From Opitutia bacterium (lineage in GTDB: Bacteria; Verrucomicrobiota; Verrucomicrobiia; Opitutales; Opitutaceae), in the NCBI GenBank assembly GCA_947474365.1, contig CANJIU010000102.1, positions 1 through 35,749 on the forward strand: a stretch of 35,749 bases of DNA, written 5' to 3'. Below, one piece after another: positions 7,302-15,988 of this stretch. Below the pieces are notes generated by a model, which was not told the DNA's origin, did no database searches, and worked only from the letters and a program-made list of their open reading frames with translations. Position numbers and translations under genes: made by a program. Positions within the stretch are counted from its first letter, which is position 1. Each line of letters begins with the position of its first letter.

Positions 7302-8837
7302 TCAAGATTTCGGTCCGTCGGTCGTCGGGTGCCGAGCCTCCTGGCGGCGTCCCAGATGGCGCTGCACGGTGTCGGCCAGGGTTTCGATGGTGTAGGGCTT
7401 GGCCAGGAATTCGCGCACGCCGGAGTCGTGGATGCGTTCGGCGGTGAGGGTGGCGTCATGGCCGCTCGACAAAATGACCGGCAGGTCAGGCCGGAGGTCG
7501 CGGATTTGCCGCGCGAACTCCATTCCGGTGAGGTTGGGCATGGTCTGGTCGGTGATCACCAGATCGAAGGCCAAAGGATCCTTCTTCAGCCGGGCGAGGG
7601 CCGGCACCGCATTGGTTTCGGTTTCGACGGCGTATCCGAGCCCAGCCAGCGCAAGTTTGCCTACCTGGATGACGATGATCTCGTCGTCGACGAAGAGAAT
7701 GCGTTCTCCCTGACCCTGGGGAGCTTCGCGGAGAGCGGCCGGCTCGGGTGCGGCCAGCCCTTGGGCAATCGGCAGAAAAATCTCAAACGTGCTGCCGCGC
7801 TCGGTTTCGCTGACCAACCGGATCGCTCCGTGATGATTGCGCACGATGCCATGGACCACGGACAGCCCGAGACCGGTGCCCTCACCCGGAGCTTTGGTCG
7901 TGAAAAACGGCTCAAACACCCGTGATTGGTTCGCCAGGGATATTCCGCTTCCGGTATCGGAAACGGCCAGGCAGAGATGCCGGCCCGGGCCGAGATCGGG
8001 CAGCACCCGGGCCAGTGCCTCGTCCACGTCCCATTCATCGAGGGTGACGCTGAGCAGTCCTGGGCGTGCGCCGATCGCCTGTACGGCGTTGGTGCCCAGA
8101 TTCATCACGACTTGGTGGAGCTGCGAGGCGCTGCCGAACATCCCGGGAAGATTGGGTGCCAGCGTCGTCTTGAATTCGATCGTGCTTGGGGTGGTCGCGC
8201 GGAGCAGTTTCAGCGCCTCTTCGACGATGTGATCCAACCGGATTGGGGCCATTGCGAGGTCACCGCCCCGCGCCCGGCTAAAGGTGAGGATTTGCCGGAC
8301 CAGCTCCGCCGCCCGCCGGCCCCCGCGTGCGATTTCGTCGAGGTAGTCGACGAGTTCCGGGTTGTTGCCGGCGGCTTTGCGCGCCAGCGCGGTGAAGCCG
8401 TAGACGCCCGCCAGGATGTTGTTGAAGTCATGCGCGATGCCGCCCGCCAGCGTGCCGATCGCCTCGAGTTTTTGGGATTGGCGGAGCTGCTGCTCAAGCT
8501 CGCGGGTGGCGGTGATGTCGACCATCAGGCCTCGCAGCCACCTTGGCTTTCCCTCCGCCGCGATCACCTTTACATCGTCGCGCAACCAGACCACCCGACC
8601 GTCGTTCGCGATGAAGCGGTATTCGAACTCATGATTTTCGAGCTGGCTCGTGCACGTCGCACAGTAGTGGACCACCCGGCTTCGGTCGTCGGGGTGGATG
8701 TGATCCGTCCAGAAGCCCGGCTGCAGCCAGTCGGCCGGCGCGTAGCCGAGCAGCCGCTCGACGTTCTCGCTCACTGAGGTGAAGGTGAACGTCGTAGCAT
8801 CCGCCTCCCACACGACCGCATCGATGGAGCCGAGCAA
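7302..8837 (-). CDS. Hybrid histidine kinase, C-terminal half (PAS, HisKA, HATPase, receiver) after an in-frame TAG
   Basis: This 511-residue frame begins at a TTG four codons after the TAG that ends the upstream PAS protein, in the same reading frame. Order of domains: a PAS_3-type domain (about 1-110, with HIHPDDRSRVVHY and a typical DIT end), a dimerisation/phosphoacceptor segment with His136 in GGIAHDFNNIL, a catalytic ATPase domain with N box (MNLGTNAVQA), G1 (DTGSGI), F box (FEPFFTTK) and G2 (GTGLGL), then a receiver with phosphoacceptor Asp430 in VITDQTMP and Lys480 in LAKPY. All catalytic residues are present. This half lacks membrane segments and, if made separately, would be a soluble kinase. 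The codons between the TAG and TTG encode RLRE, continuing the coiled linker, so this was almost certainly one protein with 8850-10595. Confidence 0.85.
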   Translation of the reverse strand: MLGSIDAVVWEADATTFTFTSVSENVERLLGYAPADWLQPGFWTDHIHPDDRSRVVHYCATCTSQLENHEFEYRFIANDGRVVWLRDDVKVIAAEGKPRWLRGLMVDITATRELEQQLRQSQKLEAIGTLAGGIAHDFNNILAGVYGFTALARKAAGNNPELVDYLDEIARGGRRAAELVRQILTFSRARGGDLAMAPIRLDHIVEEALKLLRATTPSTIEFKTTLAPNLPGMFGSASQLHQVVMNLGTNAVQAIGARPGLLSVTLDEWDVDEALARVLPDLGPGRHLCLAVSDTGSGISLANQSRVFEPFFTTKAPGEGTGLGLSVVHGIVRNHHGAIRLVSETERGSTFEIFLPIAQGLAAPEPAALREAPQGQGERILFVDDEIIVIQVGKLALAGLGYAVETETNAVPALARLKKDPLAFDLVITDQTMPNLTGMEFARQIRDLRPDLPVILSSGHDATLTAERIHDSGVREFLAKPYTIETLADTVQRHLGRRQEARHPTTDGPKS

Positions 8838-8849
8838 CTCACGGAGCCG

Positions 8850-10595
8850 CTAATCCTTTTCCCGGAGCTCTTCCTGACTCTTTTTCAACGGGGTGATGTC
8901 GGTCACCTGGGCAAAAAAGCCGCACACCTCACCGTTTACCCACCGCGGCCGGTATTGCGCCCAGACTGTATGGCGGGAACCGTCGGGTTTGGTTAACGTG
9001 CGCTCAAAATGCTGGCTTTCCCCTCTGAGCGCCGCCCGCATATAGGGTTCGTTTTTGAGGAAGAGCTCCGGCTCCATCAGTTCCTGTATCGAAATCCCGA
9101 TCATTTGGTCCACCGTGCGGCCAAACCAGTCGAGGTAACTTTGGTTGGCAAAGACGCAGCGCAGATCCCGGTTCCAGTAGCCGACCATGGCGGGAATGGT
9201 ATCGGCGATCTCGCGGGTAAATCGCTCGCTCGCCTTAAGGGCGACCTCGGCTTGTCGTCGCTCGGTGACGTCGCGGAGGGTGCCAATGAAGTGGGCCACC
9301 TTGCCGTGTTCATCGGTAATCGGCGAAATAGTCAGTTCGTTGACGAACGTGGTGCCGTCTTTCCGATAGTTGAGGATCTCGCCGACAAACTCCACGCCTT
9401 TCCGCAACGCCTCTCGGATCGCCGCGACCGTGACCGGGGCGGTCAGTGGTCCCTGCAAAATATGACAGGTCTGGCCCTGAATCTCGGCCTCGCCATAGCC
9501 TGTGATGGTGGTAAACGCGGGGTTGGCCGAGAGAATCCGACGATCCGGCCCGGCGAGCAGCACGCCCTGCGAGATCGATTTGAGGGCCCGGTCGCTGACC
9601 AGGAGCCTCAACTCCGAGTTTTTTCGCTCCGTGATGTCGCGGCTGGTAACCACCACCGACTGCACATCGGGATTGGAAAGTAGATTTTGCAGCGTCGATT
9701 CCAGCCAGATCCAATTCCCGTTACGATGTCGGATCCGATACTCGATCTTGGTGGGTGACGTCGGGTCCTCAAGCGCCGCGCCCCAGAAACGACGCACGCG
9801 CTCGACGTCGTCCGGATGCACCAGTTCGAACCCGTTTCTTCCCGCCCGCTCGGCTTCAGAAAAGCCGTTGATTCGCTCATACGAAGAACTGCGAAACAGG
9901 ATCCTTGCTTCGGCATCACAGAAGAGGATTCCATCATTGCTCCCTTCGACGATGGCTCGAAACTTGGCTTCCGTCTTGCGCAGCGACGACTCGACCCGCC
10001 TGCGCTCGGCCAGTTCCGATTCAGCCCGGACGAGGGCTCGGCGGGTCGTCTGCAGCGTCGCAAACGTCCAGAAGCCAACCGTGGCGAAGAGTCCAGTCGT
10101 CGCGATCCATTGCGTGATGTTCACGCTGTAGTCCGGTTGCGGGAGTAGCCCGGCGTTTTCCGCGATGATCAGTCCTCCCACTGCGAGCGAACTCAGCGCA
10201 ATCATCAGAAGCATCCCGGTCAGTTCGAAAAAGCAGCCCGAGGCGAGGACCAAGGCGACGTAGAATCCCGCCGCCGGCGCGCGAATCGTCCCCAACCGCG
10301 CGATCACCAAGGTGATTACCACGAAGCCGGCGGCCAGGAAAGCGCCGCTGGCGAGCTTGATTCGCCCCTGAAAAAGCCACCAACGCACGATGAACGACCA
10401 GACGCCAAGGGCGATTTCCGCCCCGATCACGAACGCCGGTAGGTTCCCTCCCACCAAGCCTGCAAACACACAGAAGGCCACGAGAACCACGTTCGCCCAG
10501 AGCGTGTAATTGAGAAGTTGCGCGCGCAGCGACTTGGATGGGTCGTCCGGAAATACCGGTGGAGCCAACAAAGTTCGAATTGGCAGGCGTTTCAC
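8850..10595 (-). CDS. Membrane-bound multi-PAS sensor, N-terminal half of the interrupted hybrid histidine kinase
   Basis: This 581-residue frame starts at a GTG (10595) giving MKRLPIRTLLAPPVFPDD, a start seen in related membrane sensor kinases. The open frame extends to 10994 but that part overlaps the divergent receptor gene. About five or six hydrophobic segments occupy residues 30-180, followed by a charged helix (185-210). Three PAS domains follow: about 210-325 (PAS_3-like), 332-445 (LOV-like, NPAFTTITGYGEAEIQG with Cys377 in GQTCHILQG) and 455-570 (PAS_4-like). The frame stops at TAG (8850-8852) straight after SQEELREKD, in the helical linker between PAS3 and PAS4. The kinase half continues in the same frame, so an original hybrid kinase of roughly 1100 residues is inferred. 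Alone, this half has no output domain. Confidence 0.82.
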   Translation of the reverse strand: MKRLPIRTLLAPPVFPDDPSKSLRAQLLNYTLWANVVLVAFCVFAGLVGGNLPAFVIGAEIALGVWSFIVRWWLFQGRIKLASGAFLAAGFVVITLVIARLGTIRAPAAGFYVALVLASGCFFELTGMLLMIALSSLAVGGLIIAENAGLLPQPDYSVNITQWIATTGLFATVGFWTFATLQTTRRALVRAESELAERRRVESSLRKTEAKFRAIVEGSNDGILFCDAEARILFRSSSYERINGFSEAERAGRNGFELVHPDDVERVRRFWGAALEDPTSPTKIEYRIRHRNGNWIWLESTLQNLLSNPDVQSVVVTSRDITERKNSELRLLVSDRALKSISQGVLLAGPDRRILSANPAFTTITGYGEAEIQGQTCHILQGPLTAPVTVAAIREALRKGVEFVGEILNYRKDGTTFVNELTISPITDEHGKVAHFIGTLRDVTERRQAEVALKASERFTREIADTIPAMVGYWNRDLRCVFANQSYLDWFGRTVDQMIGISIQELMEPELFLKNEPYMRAALRGESQHFERTLTKPDGSRHTVWAQYRPRWVNGEVCGFFAQVTDITPLKKSQEELREKD

Positions 10596-10836
10596 AGGGG
10601 ATAGGCCCTGACTCAGCCCCACTATCGCTGCCGTCGCAATCACATTAACGGCCGGCGCCGTTCGCTTTTGAACGCCTTTCCTCCATCGTCCGAAAAAAGT
10701 TCGCGAAAGCGAAACGCCTCGCAATGCTCGCCCCCTGTCGCGTTGCGAAAGCGCGCCAGCCCCACTTCCCCAAGCCCCGAAAGGGCACCCACCGCGCGCC
10801 TCCCTGAATCCGTTTTTGCGCGAATTTTCTCCCTCG

Positions 10837-13800
10837 ATGTACCCCTCGAAAAACACTTCCTCTCTCCGATTCTGCGCGCTGCTCGCGTCCGCGGCGATCC
10901 TCCGATCCGCCCAGCCGCCGGCAAACGAACCGTCAAAGCCTGACGAGGAAAAGGTCGTCAAACTCTCGCCGTTCGAAGTCGTCTCCGACAACACCGGTTA
11001 CTACGCGTCCAACACGATGTCCGGCACACGGCTGAACTCGAAGATTGAGGACCTCGGCGCCTCGATCACCGTGGTCACAAAGCAGCAGATGCAGGACCTC
11101 GCGCTCCTCGATCTCAACGACATCTTTAACTACGAGGCCGGCACCGAGGGAACGGGGAACTATACGTCCATCACCTTCGGACGCGACGGCAACAACATCG
11201 ACGACAACGTGGAACGGAATCCGCAGGGCGCGAACCGCATCCGCGGCGTCGGGCCGGCCAACATCACGTTCGGCAACTTCGCCGGCAGCGGTCGCGTGCC
11301 GATCGATCCGATCAACATCGATGCGGTCGAGATCAGCCGCGGACCCAACGCCAATATCTTCGGTATCGGCAGCGCTTCCGGCTCCGTCAACTCCGTGCCG
11401 GCTTCGGCCAATCTGCTCAAGGCCCGCTCCCAGTTCTCCACCCGCATCGACGATCGCGAGGGCTACCGCACGACGATCGATCTCAACCGCGTCCTCAAGC
11501 CCGGCGTGCTCGCGATCCGCGGCAGCAGCGTCGTCCAGCGTGATGGTTACACCCTCAAGCCCTCCGGCACCGACACCGTTCGCTACAACGGCATGGTGAA
11601 GTACCGACCCTTCAAATCCACCACGCTGAGTGTCGCCTACACTGACTACAAGATGCACGGCAACCGCGCCAATGCGATCACCCCGGTGGATGGCATCTCC
11701 GCGTGGGTCGCGGCGGGTTCGCCGACGTGGGATCCGATTACGTTCACCGCGAAGCGCAACGGCGCCTCGCTCGGAATTTTCCCCAACGCCACCTCCTCGA
11801 CGACGATCCCGACGGTCTTCAACAACCTCGCCAGCCTGCAGGCCTCGCTGATCTTCGTCGACCGCGGCGGCATCGGTTATTGGACGACGAGCCGATCGAC
11901 TTCCGGCACCAATCCCAACGGCGGCAATCAGAACATGGTCCTGATGTCATCGTCGCCCACGCAATACCGGGCGACGCAGCCGCTGTATTCCAACAATCCC
12001 ACCGTCACGAGCCGCGACATCTACGACTGGTCCCGGATCAACGTGTCGGCGCCGAATTATTATGAGGACCGTGCCCAAATCACCACTGCGGCCCTCGACC
12101 ATGTCTTCTTTGAATCGCGCCGGCAGAGCCTCGCCGCGCAGATCTCGTGGTACCGCGAATCCAATGAGCGACTCTCCATCAACACCATCGCCCAGTCGCA
12201 GTACGGCAACGTCGGTGTCGGTGGCCTCGCGGTCGACGTGAACGAGCGCCTGCTCGACGGAGCGCCCAATCCCTATTTCCTGCGGCCGTTCATCGCTTCG
12301 GCTAATCCCTACACGCGCTCCGAGCCGCGCGACCAGGATATCTACCGCGCGCAACTGGCCTACAAATTCGATTTTCGGGTGGGGAAGAACTGGACCCGCT
12401 GGCTCGGCCTGCACCAATTGTCCGCCTACGCCGACTACAGCCACACCGCCAGCCGCAGTATCCGGTATCTGGACGTCATCACGTCCAATAACCCCTGGAT
12501 CCCCGCCGGCATCGCGCGCGCATCGACCGGCGCCTACGGCGGTCTGCTCACCTCAAACAACACCATCCGTCCCTACTACCGTTTCTATGTGGGCGACAAC
12601 CAGGGATCGAACGTCGATTACGCCCCGGGCAACTACCAACGCGGTAATTACACGCTCGTGTGGGGCAACGGCCAGACCGGCGTGTTCAACCGCGAACCGG
12701 TCACGCTCGGCCAGGCCGTGGAAGGGGTCGCCACGGGGCAGACCGCCAATTCCGAAACGATCCTGAAATCGCGCGGGGCCATCGTGCAGAGCTACCTGCT
12801 GAACGACCGCGTCGTCACGACGTTCGGCGTCCGCCGGGATCAGCGTTTCAGCCGCAACGGCGGGCTGATCCGCTATCTGCCCGACGGCATCGCCATCGAC
12901 GAATCCTCATTTTACGGCTGGGCGCCGGACGACTGGGCGATGGGCAAGGGCCCGACCCGCACCGCCGGCATCGTGGCGCGGCCGTTGCGCTGGTTGAGCC
13001 TGCACGCAAATCGTTCGGACAGTTTTCAGCCGAGCAGTCCGGCGTTGAGCCTGGGCCTGAAGCGGCTGCCCGACCCGCAGGGCCAGGGTGAAGACTACGG
13101 ATTTTCGCTCACCCTGTTCGACAGCAAGCTCGTGCTCCGGGCGAATCAATACACGACGAAGGTGATTGGCACGCGCGCCGGCACCGCCGGCACGATCGCG
13201 ACGCGCATCCTGTTCGTCGACCGGCCCAACGTGCAGGGGCAAAACGGCTCCCCCGCGGTTTACCAGCTCCAGCCCAAGGCGGCCCAGTGGGCGACGGACG
13301 CCGCCGCGGCCGCCGGTCGGACGTTGACTGCAGCGCAGTTGAAGACCGAGACCGCGCGCCTCATGGGTGTGTCGGAGGATTTCCTCGATCCCTTCCAGTT
13401 CCAGGTGACGGCGACCAACGACCAGATCGCCAAGGGCCGGGAAATTGAGCTGAACTACAATCCGACGAATGCGTGGACGATGAAGCTGAACGTCACGCAG
13501 CAGGAATCGATCGACGCGAATCTCGCCCCGGAAGTTTCCGCCTGGCTCGCGTCGCGCATCGCGTTTTGGAAGACCATCATCGACCCGACGGTCGGTCGTC
13601 CGTGGTTTACGGAGCGCTACAACAACTCGTCGTCGGCGTCCGACTTCATCGCGGCGAGTGCCACGGCGCCGCTCTCGCTTGCGCAGGCGACCGAGGGCAA
13701 GAGCCGCCCGCAGATTCGGAAATACCGGGCAAATTTCTCCACCAACTACCGCTTGGCCGGTTTGACCGAGCATCCGATTCTGAAACGCTTCAATGTGGGT

Positions 13801-14109
13801 GGGTCGCTTCGCTGGGAGGACAAATCTGCCATTGGTTATTACGGTCTGGAACAATTCCCCGCGATCGTTACCGCGCTCGACCCCAACCGGCCGGTCTATG
13901 ACAAACCCAATTTCTACGTCGATGCCTTCGTCGGCTACCGGACGCGGATGTTCAAGGACAAGGTGTCGGCCACCTTCCAGCTGAATGTGCGCAATCTCAC
14001 CGAGAACGGCCGGCTGCAGAAGATCAACGCGTACCCCGATGGTTCCGCGAGCGCGTTCCGGATCATTGATCCGCGGCAGTTCATCCTGTCCGCGACGTTT
14101 GATCTGTAA
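10837..14109 (+). CDS. TonB-dependent outer membrane receptor
   Basis: This 1090-residue protein has a short signal peptide (about 1-25, MYPSKNTSSLRFCALLASAA), then a KLSPFEV motif near residues 42-48, typical of verrucomicrobial receptors and a possible TonB contact. A plug domain follows (about 60-200: SGTRLNSKIEDLGASITVVT, DLNDIFNYEAG, VEISRGPNANIFGIGSASG). The rest is a long beta-barrel with alternating aromatic strands, ending FILSATFDL. Such receptors import siderophores, vitamins or oligosaccharides; the ligand cannot be inferred here. The ATG at 10837 is preferred over an in-frame TTG at 10816. The gene is divergent from the hybrid kinase, with 241 bases between the chosen starts, and stands alone on the plus strand. 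A hairpin follows the stop. Confidence 0.93.
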   Translation: MYPSKNTSSLRFCALLASAAILRSAQPPANEPSKPDEEKVVKLSPFEVVSDNTGYYASNTMSGTRLNSKIEDLGASITVVTKQQMQDLALLDLNDIFNYEAGTEGTGNYTSITFGRDGNNIDDNVERNPQGANRIRGVGPANITFGNFAGSGRVPIDPINIDAVEISRGPNANIFGIGSASGSVNSVPASANLLKARSQFSTRIDDREGYRTTIDLNRVLKPGVLAIRGSSVVQRDGYTLKPSGTDTVRYNGMVKYRPFKSTTLSVAYTDYKMHGNRANAITPVDGISAWVAAGSPTWDPITFTAKRNGASLGIFPNATSSTTIPTVFNNLASLQASLIFVDRGGIGYWTTSRSTSGTNPNGGNQNMVLMSSSPTQYRATQPLYSNNPTVTSRDIYDWSRINVSAPNYYEDRAQITTAALDHVFFESRRQSLAAQISWYRESNERLSINTIAQSQYGNVGVGGLAVDVNERLLDGAPNPYFLRPFIASANPYTRSEPRDQDIYRAQLAYKFDFRVGKNWTRWLGLHQLSAYADYSHTASRSIRYLDVITSNNPWIPAGIARASTGAYGGLLTSNNTIRPYYRFYVGDNQGSNVDYAPGNYQRGNYTLVWGNGQTGVFNREPVTLGQAVEGVATGQTANSETILKSRGAIVQSYLLNDRVVTTFGVRRDQRFSRNGGLIRYLPDGIAIDESSFYGWAPDDWAMGKGPTRTAGIVARPLRWLSLHANRSDSFQPSSPALSLGLKRLPDPQGQGEDYGFSLTLFDSKLVLRANQYTTKVIGTRAGTAGTIATRILFVDRPNVQGQNGSPAVYQLQPKAAQWATDAAAAAGRTLTAAQLKTETARLMGVSEDFLDPFQFQVTATNDQIAKGREIELNYNPTNAWTMKLNVTQQESIDANLAPEVSAWLASRIAFWKTIIDPTVGRPWFTERYNNSSSASDFIAASATAPLSLAQATEGKSRPQIRKYRANFSTNYRLAGLTEHPILKRFNVGGSLRWEDKSAIGYYGLEQFPAIVTALDPNRPVYDKPNFYVDAFVGYRTRMFKDKVSATFQLNVRNLTENGRLQKINAYPDGSASAFRIIDPRQFILSATFDL

Positions 14110-14127
14110 GCGGCCCCGATGGGAACG

Positions 14128-14145
14128 CGGCGACGCAGGTCGCCG
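14128..14145. terminator. Hairpin between convergent receptor and livF genes, candidate bidirectional terminator
   Basis: A perfect 7-bp inverted repeat, CGGCGAC / GTCGCCG with loop GCAG, lies in the 51 bases between the receptor stop (14109) and the livF stop (14161). Its position between convergent genes supports a terminator. There is no clear U-tract on either side, so intrinsic termination is uncertain. Confidence 0.45.
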
Positions 14146-14160
14146 TGCGCCCGCTTTGCT

Positions 14161-14868
14161 TCATCCCCCCAGATATGTCGCCTTTAGCTGCGGGTCGTGG
14201 CGGAGCTGTTTGCTTTCGCCCTGCATCACGATGCGTCCGGTCTCGAGGGCGTAGGCAAAACTCGAGATCTCGAGGGCGAGGTTCGCGTTCTGCTCGACGA
14301 GCAAAATGGTGATGCCGCGCTCCCGGTTGATTTCCACAATCTTTTCGAAAATCGTGCTGATCAGCCGCGGCGCGATGCCGAGTGACGGTTCGTCGAGCAT
14401 CAGGAATTTCGGATTGCCCATCAACGCCCGGCCGATTGCCAGCATCTGCTGTTCGCCGCCCGACAGCGTGCCGGCGGTTTGTTTGAGCCGCTCTTTCAGG
14501 CGGGGGAAGATCGAGAAAACGTAGTCGCGGTTCTTCGCGTTGAGCGCGGCATCATCCTGGAGATAGGCGCCCATCGCCAGGTTCTCGTCGACGGTCAGGT
14601 TGGAGAAAATCATCCGTCCCTCGGGCACATGGCAAAGTCCGCGCGCGACGATCCGGTGCGGCGGCACGGTCGTGATATCCTCGCCGAGAAACGTAATCTT
14701 TCCGGACTTGGCGCGGAGCAGTCCGGAGATGGTCCGCAACGTGGTGGTCTTGCCCGCGCCGTTGCCGCCGATGAGGGTCACGATCGAGCCGGCCTCGATT
14801 TGAAACGAGATGCCGCTCAAGGCGGAAATGGCGCCGTAGGAAACGTGAAGGTCGGAAACGTGGAGCAT
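14161..14868 (-). CDS. livF: Branched-chain amino acid ABC transporter ATP-binding protein LivF
   Basis: This 235-residue cytoplasmic ATPase matches LivF in length and sequence. Walker A is GGNGAGKTT (about residues 34-42), the ABC signature is LSGGEQQ, Walker B is FLMLDEPS, and the H-loop region reads LLVEQNANLAL. The CHVPEGRMIF stretch before the signature is typical of LivF. It hydrolyses ATP to drive import through LivH/LivM. It is the last gene of the operon, starting 18 bases after livG ends. A hairpin lies beyond its stop. Confidence 0.95.
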   Translation of the reverse strand: MLHVSDLHVSYGAISALSGISFQIEAGSIVTLIGGNGAGKTTTLRTISGLLRAKSGKITFLGEDITTVPPHRIVARGLCHVPEGRMIFSNLTVDENLAMGAYLQDDAALNAKNRDYVFSIFPRLKERLKQTAGTLSGGEQQMLAIGRALMGNPKFLMLDEPSLGIAPRLISTIFEKIVEINRERGITILLVEQNANLALEISSFAYALETGRIVMQGESKQLRHDPQLKATYLGG

Positions 14869-14886
14869 TGCCGGTGGGCGGTTCGA

Positions 14887-15678
14887 TCAGTGGTGCGACA
14901 ATGAATTTTGGTGATCCTCGCCGAGGTAGGCTTCGATCACTTTCTTGTCGGACTGGATTTCCGCGGGGGCGCCCTCGGCGATTTTCACCCCGTAGTCGAG
15001 GACGGCGATCCGCTGGCAACACCCCATCACGACCTTCATGGAGTGCTCGACGAGGAGCACCGACAGGTTGAACTGCTTTTGAATCTGTTGGATCAGCCGC
15101 ACGAGTTCGACCTTCTCGGTCGGATTCATGCCGGCGGCGGGTTCGTCGAGGAGGAGGAGCTTGGGCTTGGTGGCGAGGCAGCGGACGATTTCGAGCCGGC
15201 GTTGCTCGCCGTAGGGGAGGCTCTTGGCCGGGGCGTCGCGGAAGCGCCGGAGATTGAAAATCTCGAGCAGTTCTTCGACGCGCTTCGCGATCGCAGCCTC
15301 GTCGCGCTGAAAGCCGCCGAGCCGGACGAGCGATTGCACGGGACTGGTTTCGCGGTGGAGATTGCAGGCGACGCGGACGTTGTCGAAAACGGAGAGCGAG
15401 CCGAAGAGCCGGATGTTTTGAAACGTGCGGGCGATGCCGAGCTCGACGATTTGGTTGACGCGGCAGCCGGCGAGGTTGCGTCCGGCGAACGACACCGCGC
15501 CGTCCGTCGGCTGGTAGACGCCGGTGATGAGATTGAAGACGGTGGTCTTGCCCGCGCCGTTGGGACCGATCAGTCCGCAGAGTTCGCCCTCATTGACGGT
15601 GAAGTCGACGGCGTTGACCGCGGTCAGCCCTCCGAAGCGGATGGTGACCTTGTCGAGTTGGAGGAGTGGGGCTGGCAT
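14887..15678 (-). CDS. livG: Branched-chain amino acid ABC transporter ATP-binding protein LivG
   Basis: This 263-residue ATPase matches LivG. Walker A is GPNGAGKTT, the family motif GIARTFQNIRLF follows, then SLPYGEQRRLEI as ABC signature (SYGEQ-type), and LLLLDEPAAGMNPTE as Walker B. It pairs with LivF under the LivH/LivM permease. The ATG at 15678 gives the usual LivG N-terminus (MPAPLLQLDKVTIRFGG). An earlier in-frame start at 15738 would add 20 low-complexity residues overlapping the toxin gene. Only four bases separate the toxin stop from this start, so livG is probably translated from a message that also carries the toxin-antitoxin pair. Confidence 0.95.
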   Translation of the reverse strand: MPAPLLQLDKVTIRFGGLTAVNAVDFTVNEGELCGLIGPNGAGKTTVFNLITGVYQPTDGAVSFAGRNLAGCRVNQIVELGIARTFQNIRLFGSLSVFDNVRVACNLHRETSPVQSLVRLGGFQRDEAAIAKRVEELLEIFNLRRFRDAPAKSLPYGEQRRLEIVRCLATKPKLLLLDEPAAGMNPTEKVELVRLIQQIQKQFNLSVLLVEHSMKVVMGCCQRIAVLDYGVKIAEGAPAEIQSDKKVIEAYLGEDHQNSLSHH

Positions 15679-15682
15679 ATGG

Positions 15683-15988
15683 TCAGCGGCGCTCGACGAG
15701 GAGCTTTCGGATGAGTTCCGGGTCGCGCGCAGCGCCAATCACGAGCGTGACATAGAAACTCTGCCCATCGTCGCGAAAATAGGTGACGTAGGGAAATCCA
15801 CCAAACTTAAGGTGTCGAAACTGTCCGTGGACAACACGCAGAGCCGTTCCCACAGTTGAAATCTTTCCAACCGTTGTTCGAAAATCGGCGAGGAACCGGT
15901 CGCCCAGACCGCGCTGCTGCCGGTCAAACCACGCCACCGCTTGCTCAGGATCGGTTTCAACTTCTGGAGCAAAGGTTACCGGGCGCAT
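15683..15988 (-). CDS. Type II toxin, RelE/ParE family
   Basis: This 101-residue basic protein fits the RelE/ParE fold. It begins VTFAPEVETDPEQAVAWFDR (family helix with a DIxxAxxWY-like pattern), continues with GLGDRFLADF, and has the conserved core FRHLKFGGFPYVTYFRDD and a final VTLVIGAARDPELIRK. RelE toxins cleave mRNA at the ribosome; ParE toxins act on gyrase. Which applies here is not evident. Its start codon overlaps the antitoxin stop in a TGATG arrangement, as in coupled toxin-antitoxin operons. The pair lies within the liv operon between livM and livG, in the same direction. Confidence 0.85.
   Translation of the reverse strand: MRPVTFAPEVETDPEQAVAWFDRQQRGLGDRFLADFRTTVGKISTVGTALRVVHGQFRHLKFGGFPYVTYFRDDGQSFYVTLVIGAARDPELIRKLLVERR

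Noticed and set aside
8850..8852. Pyrrolysine at the TAG
   Set aside because: No pyl genes in the window, the site is in a linker, and TAG ends normal genes here such as alpha-E.
10596..10994. N-terminal extension of the sensor kinase to 10994
   Set aside because: It overlaps the receptor coding region, has low-complexity sequence, and the family start LPIRTLLAPPVFPDD lies at the GTG 10595.
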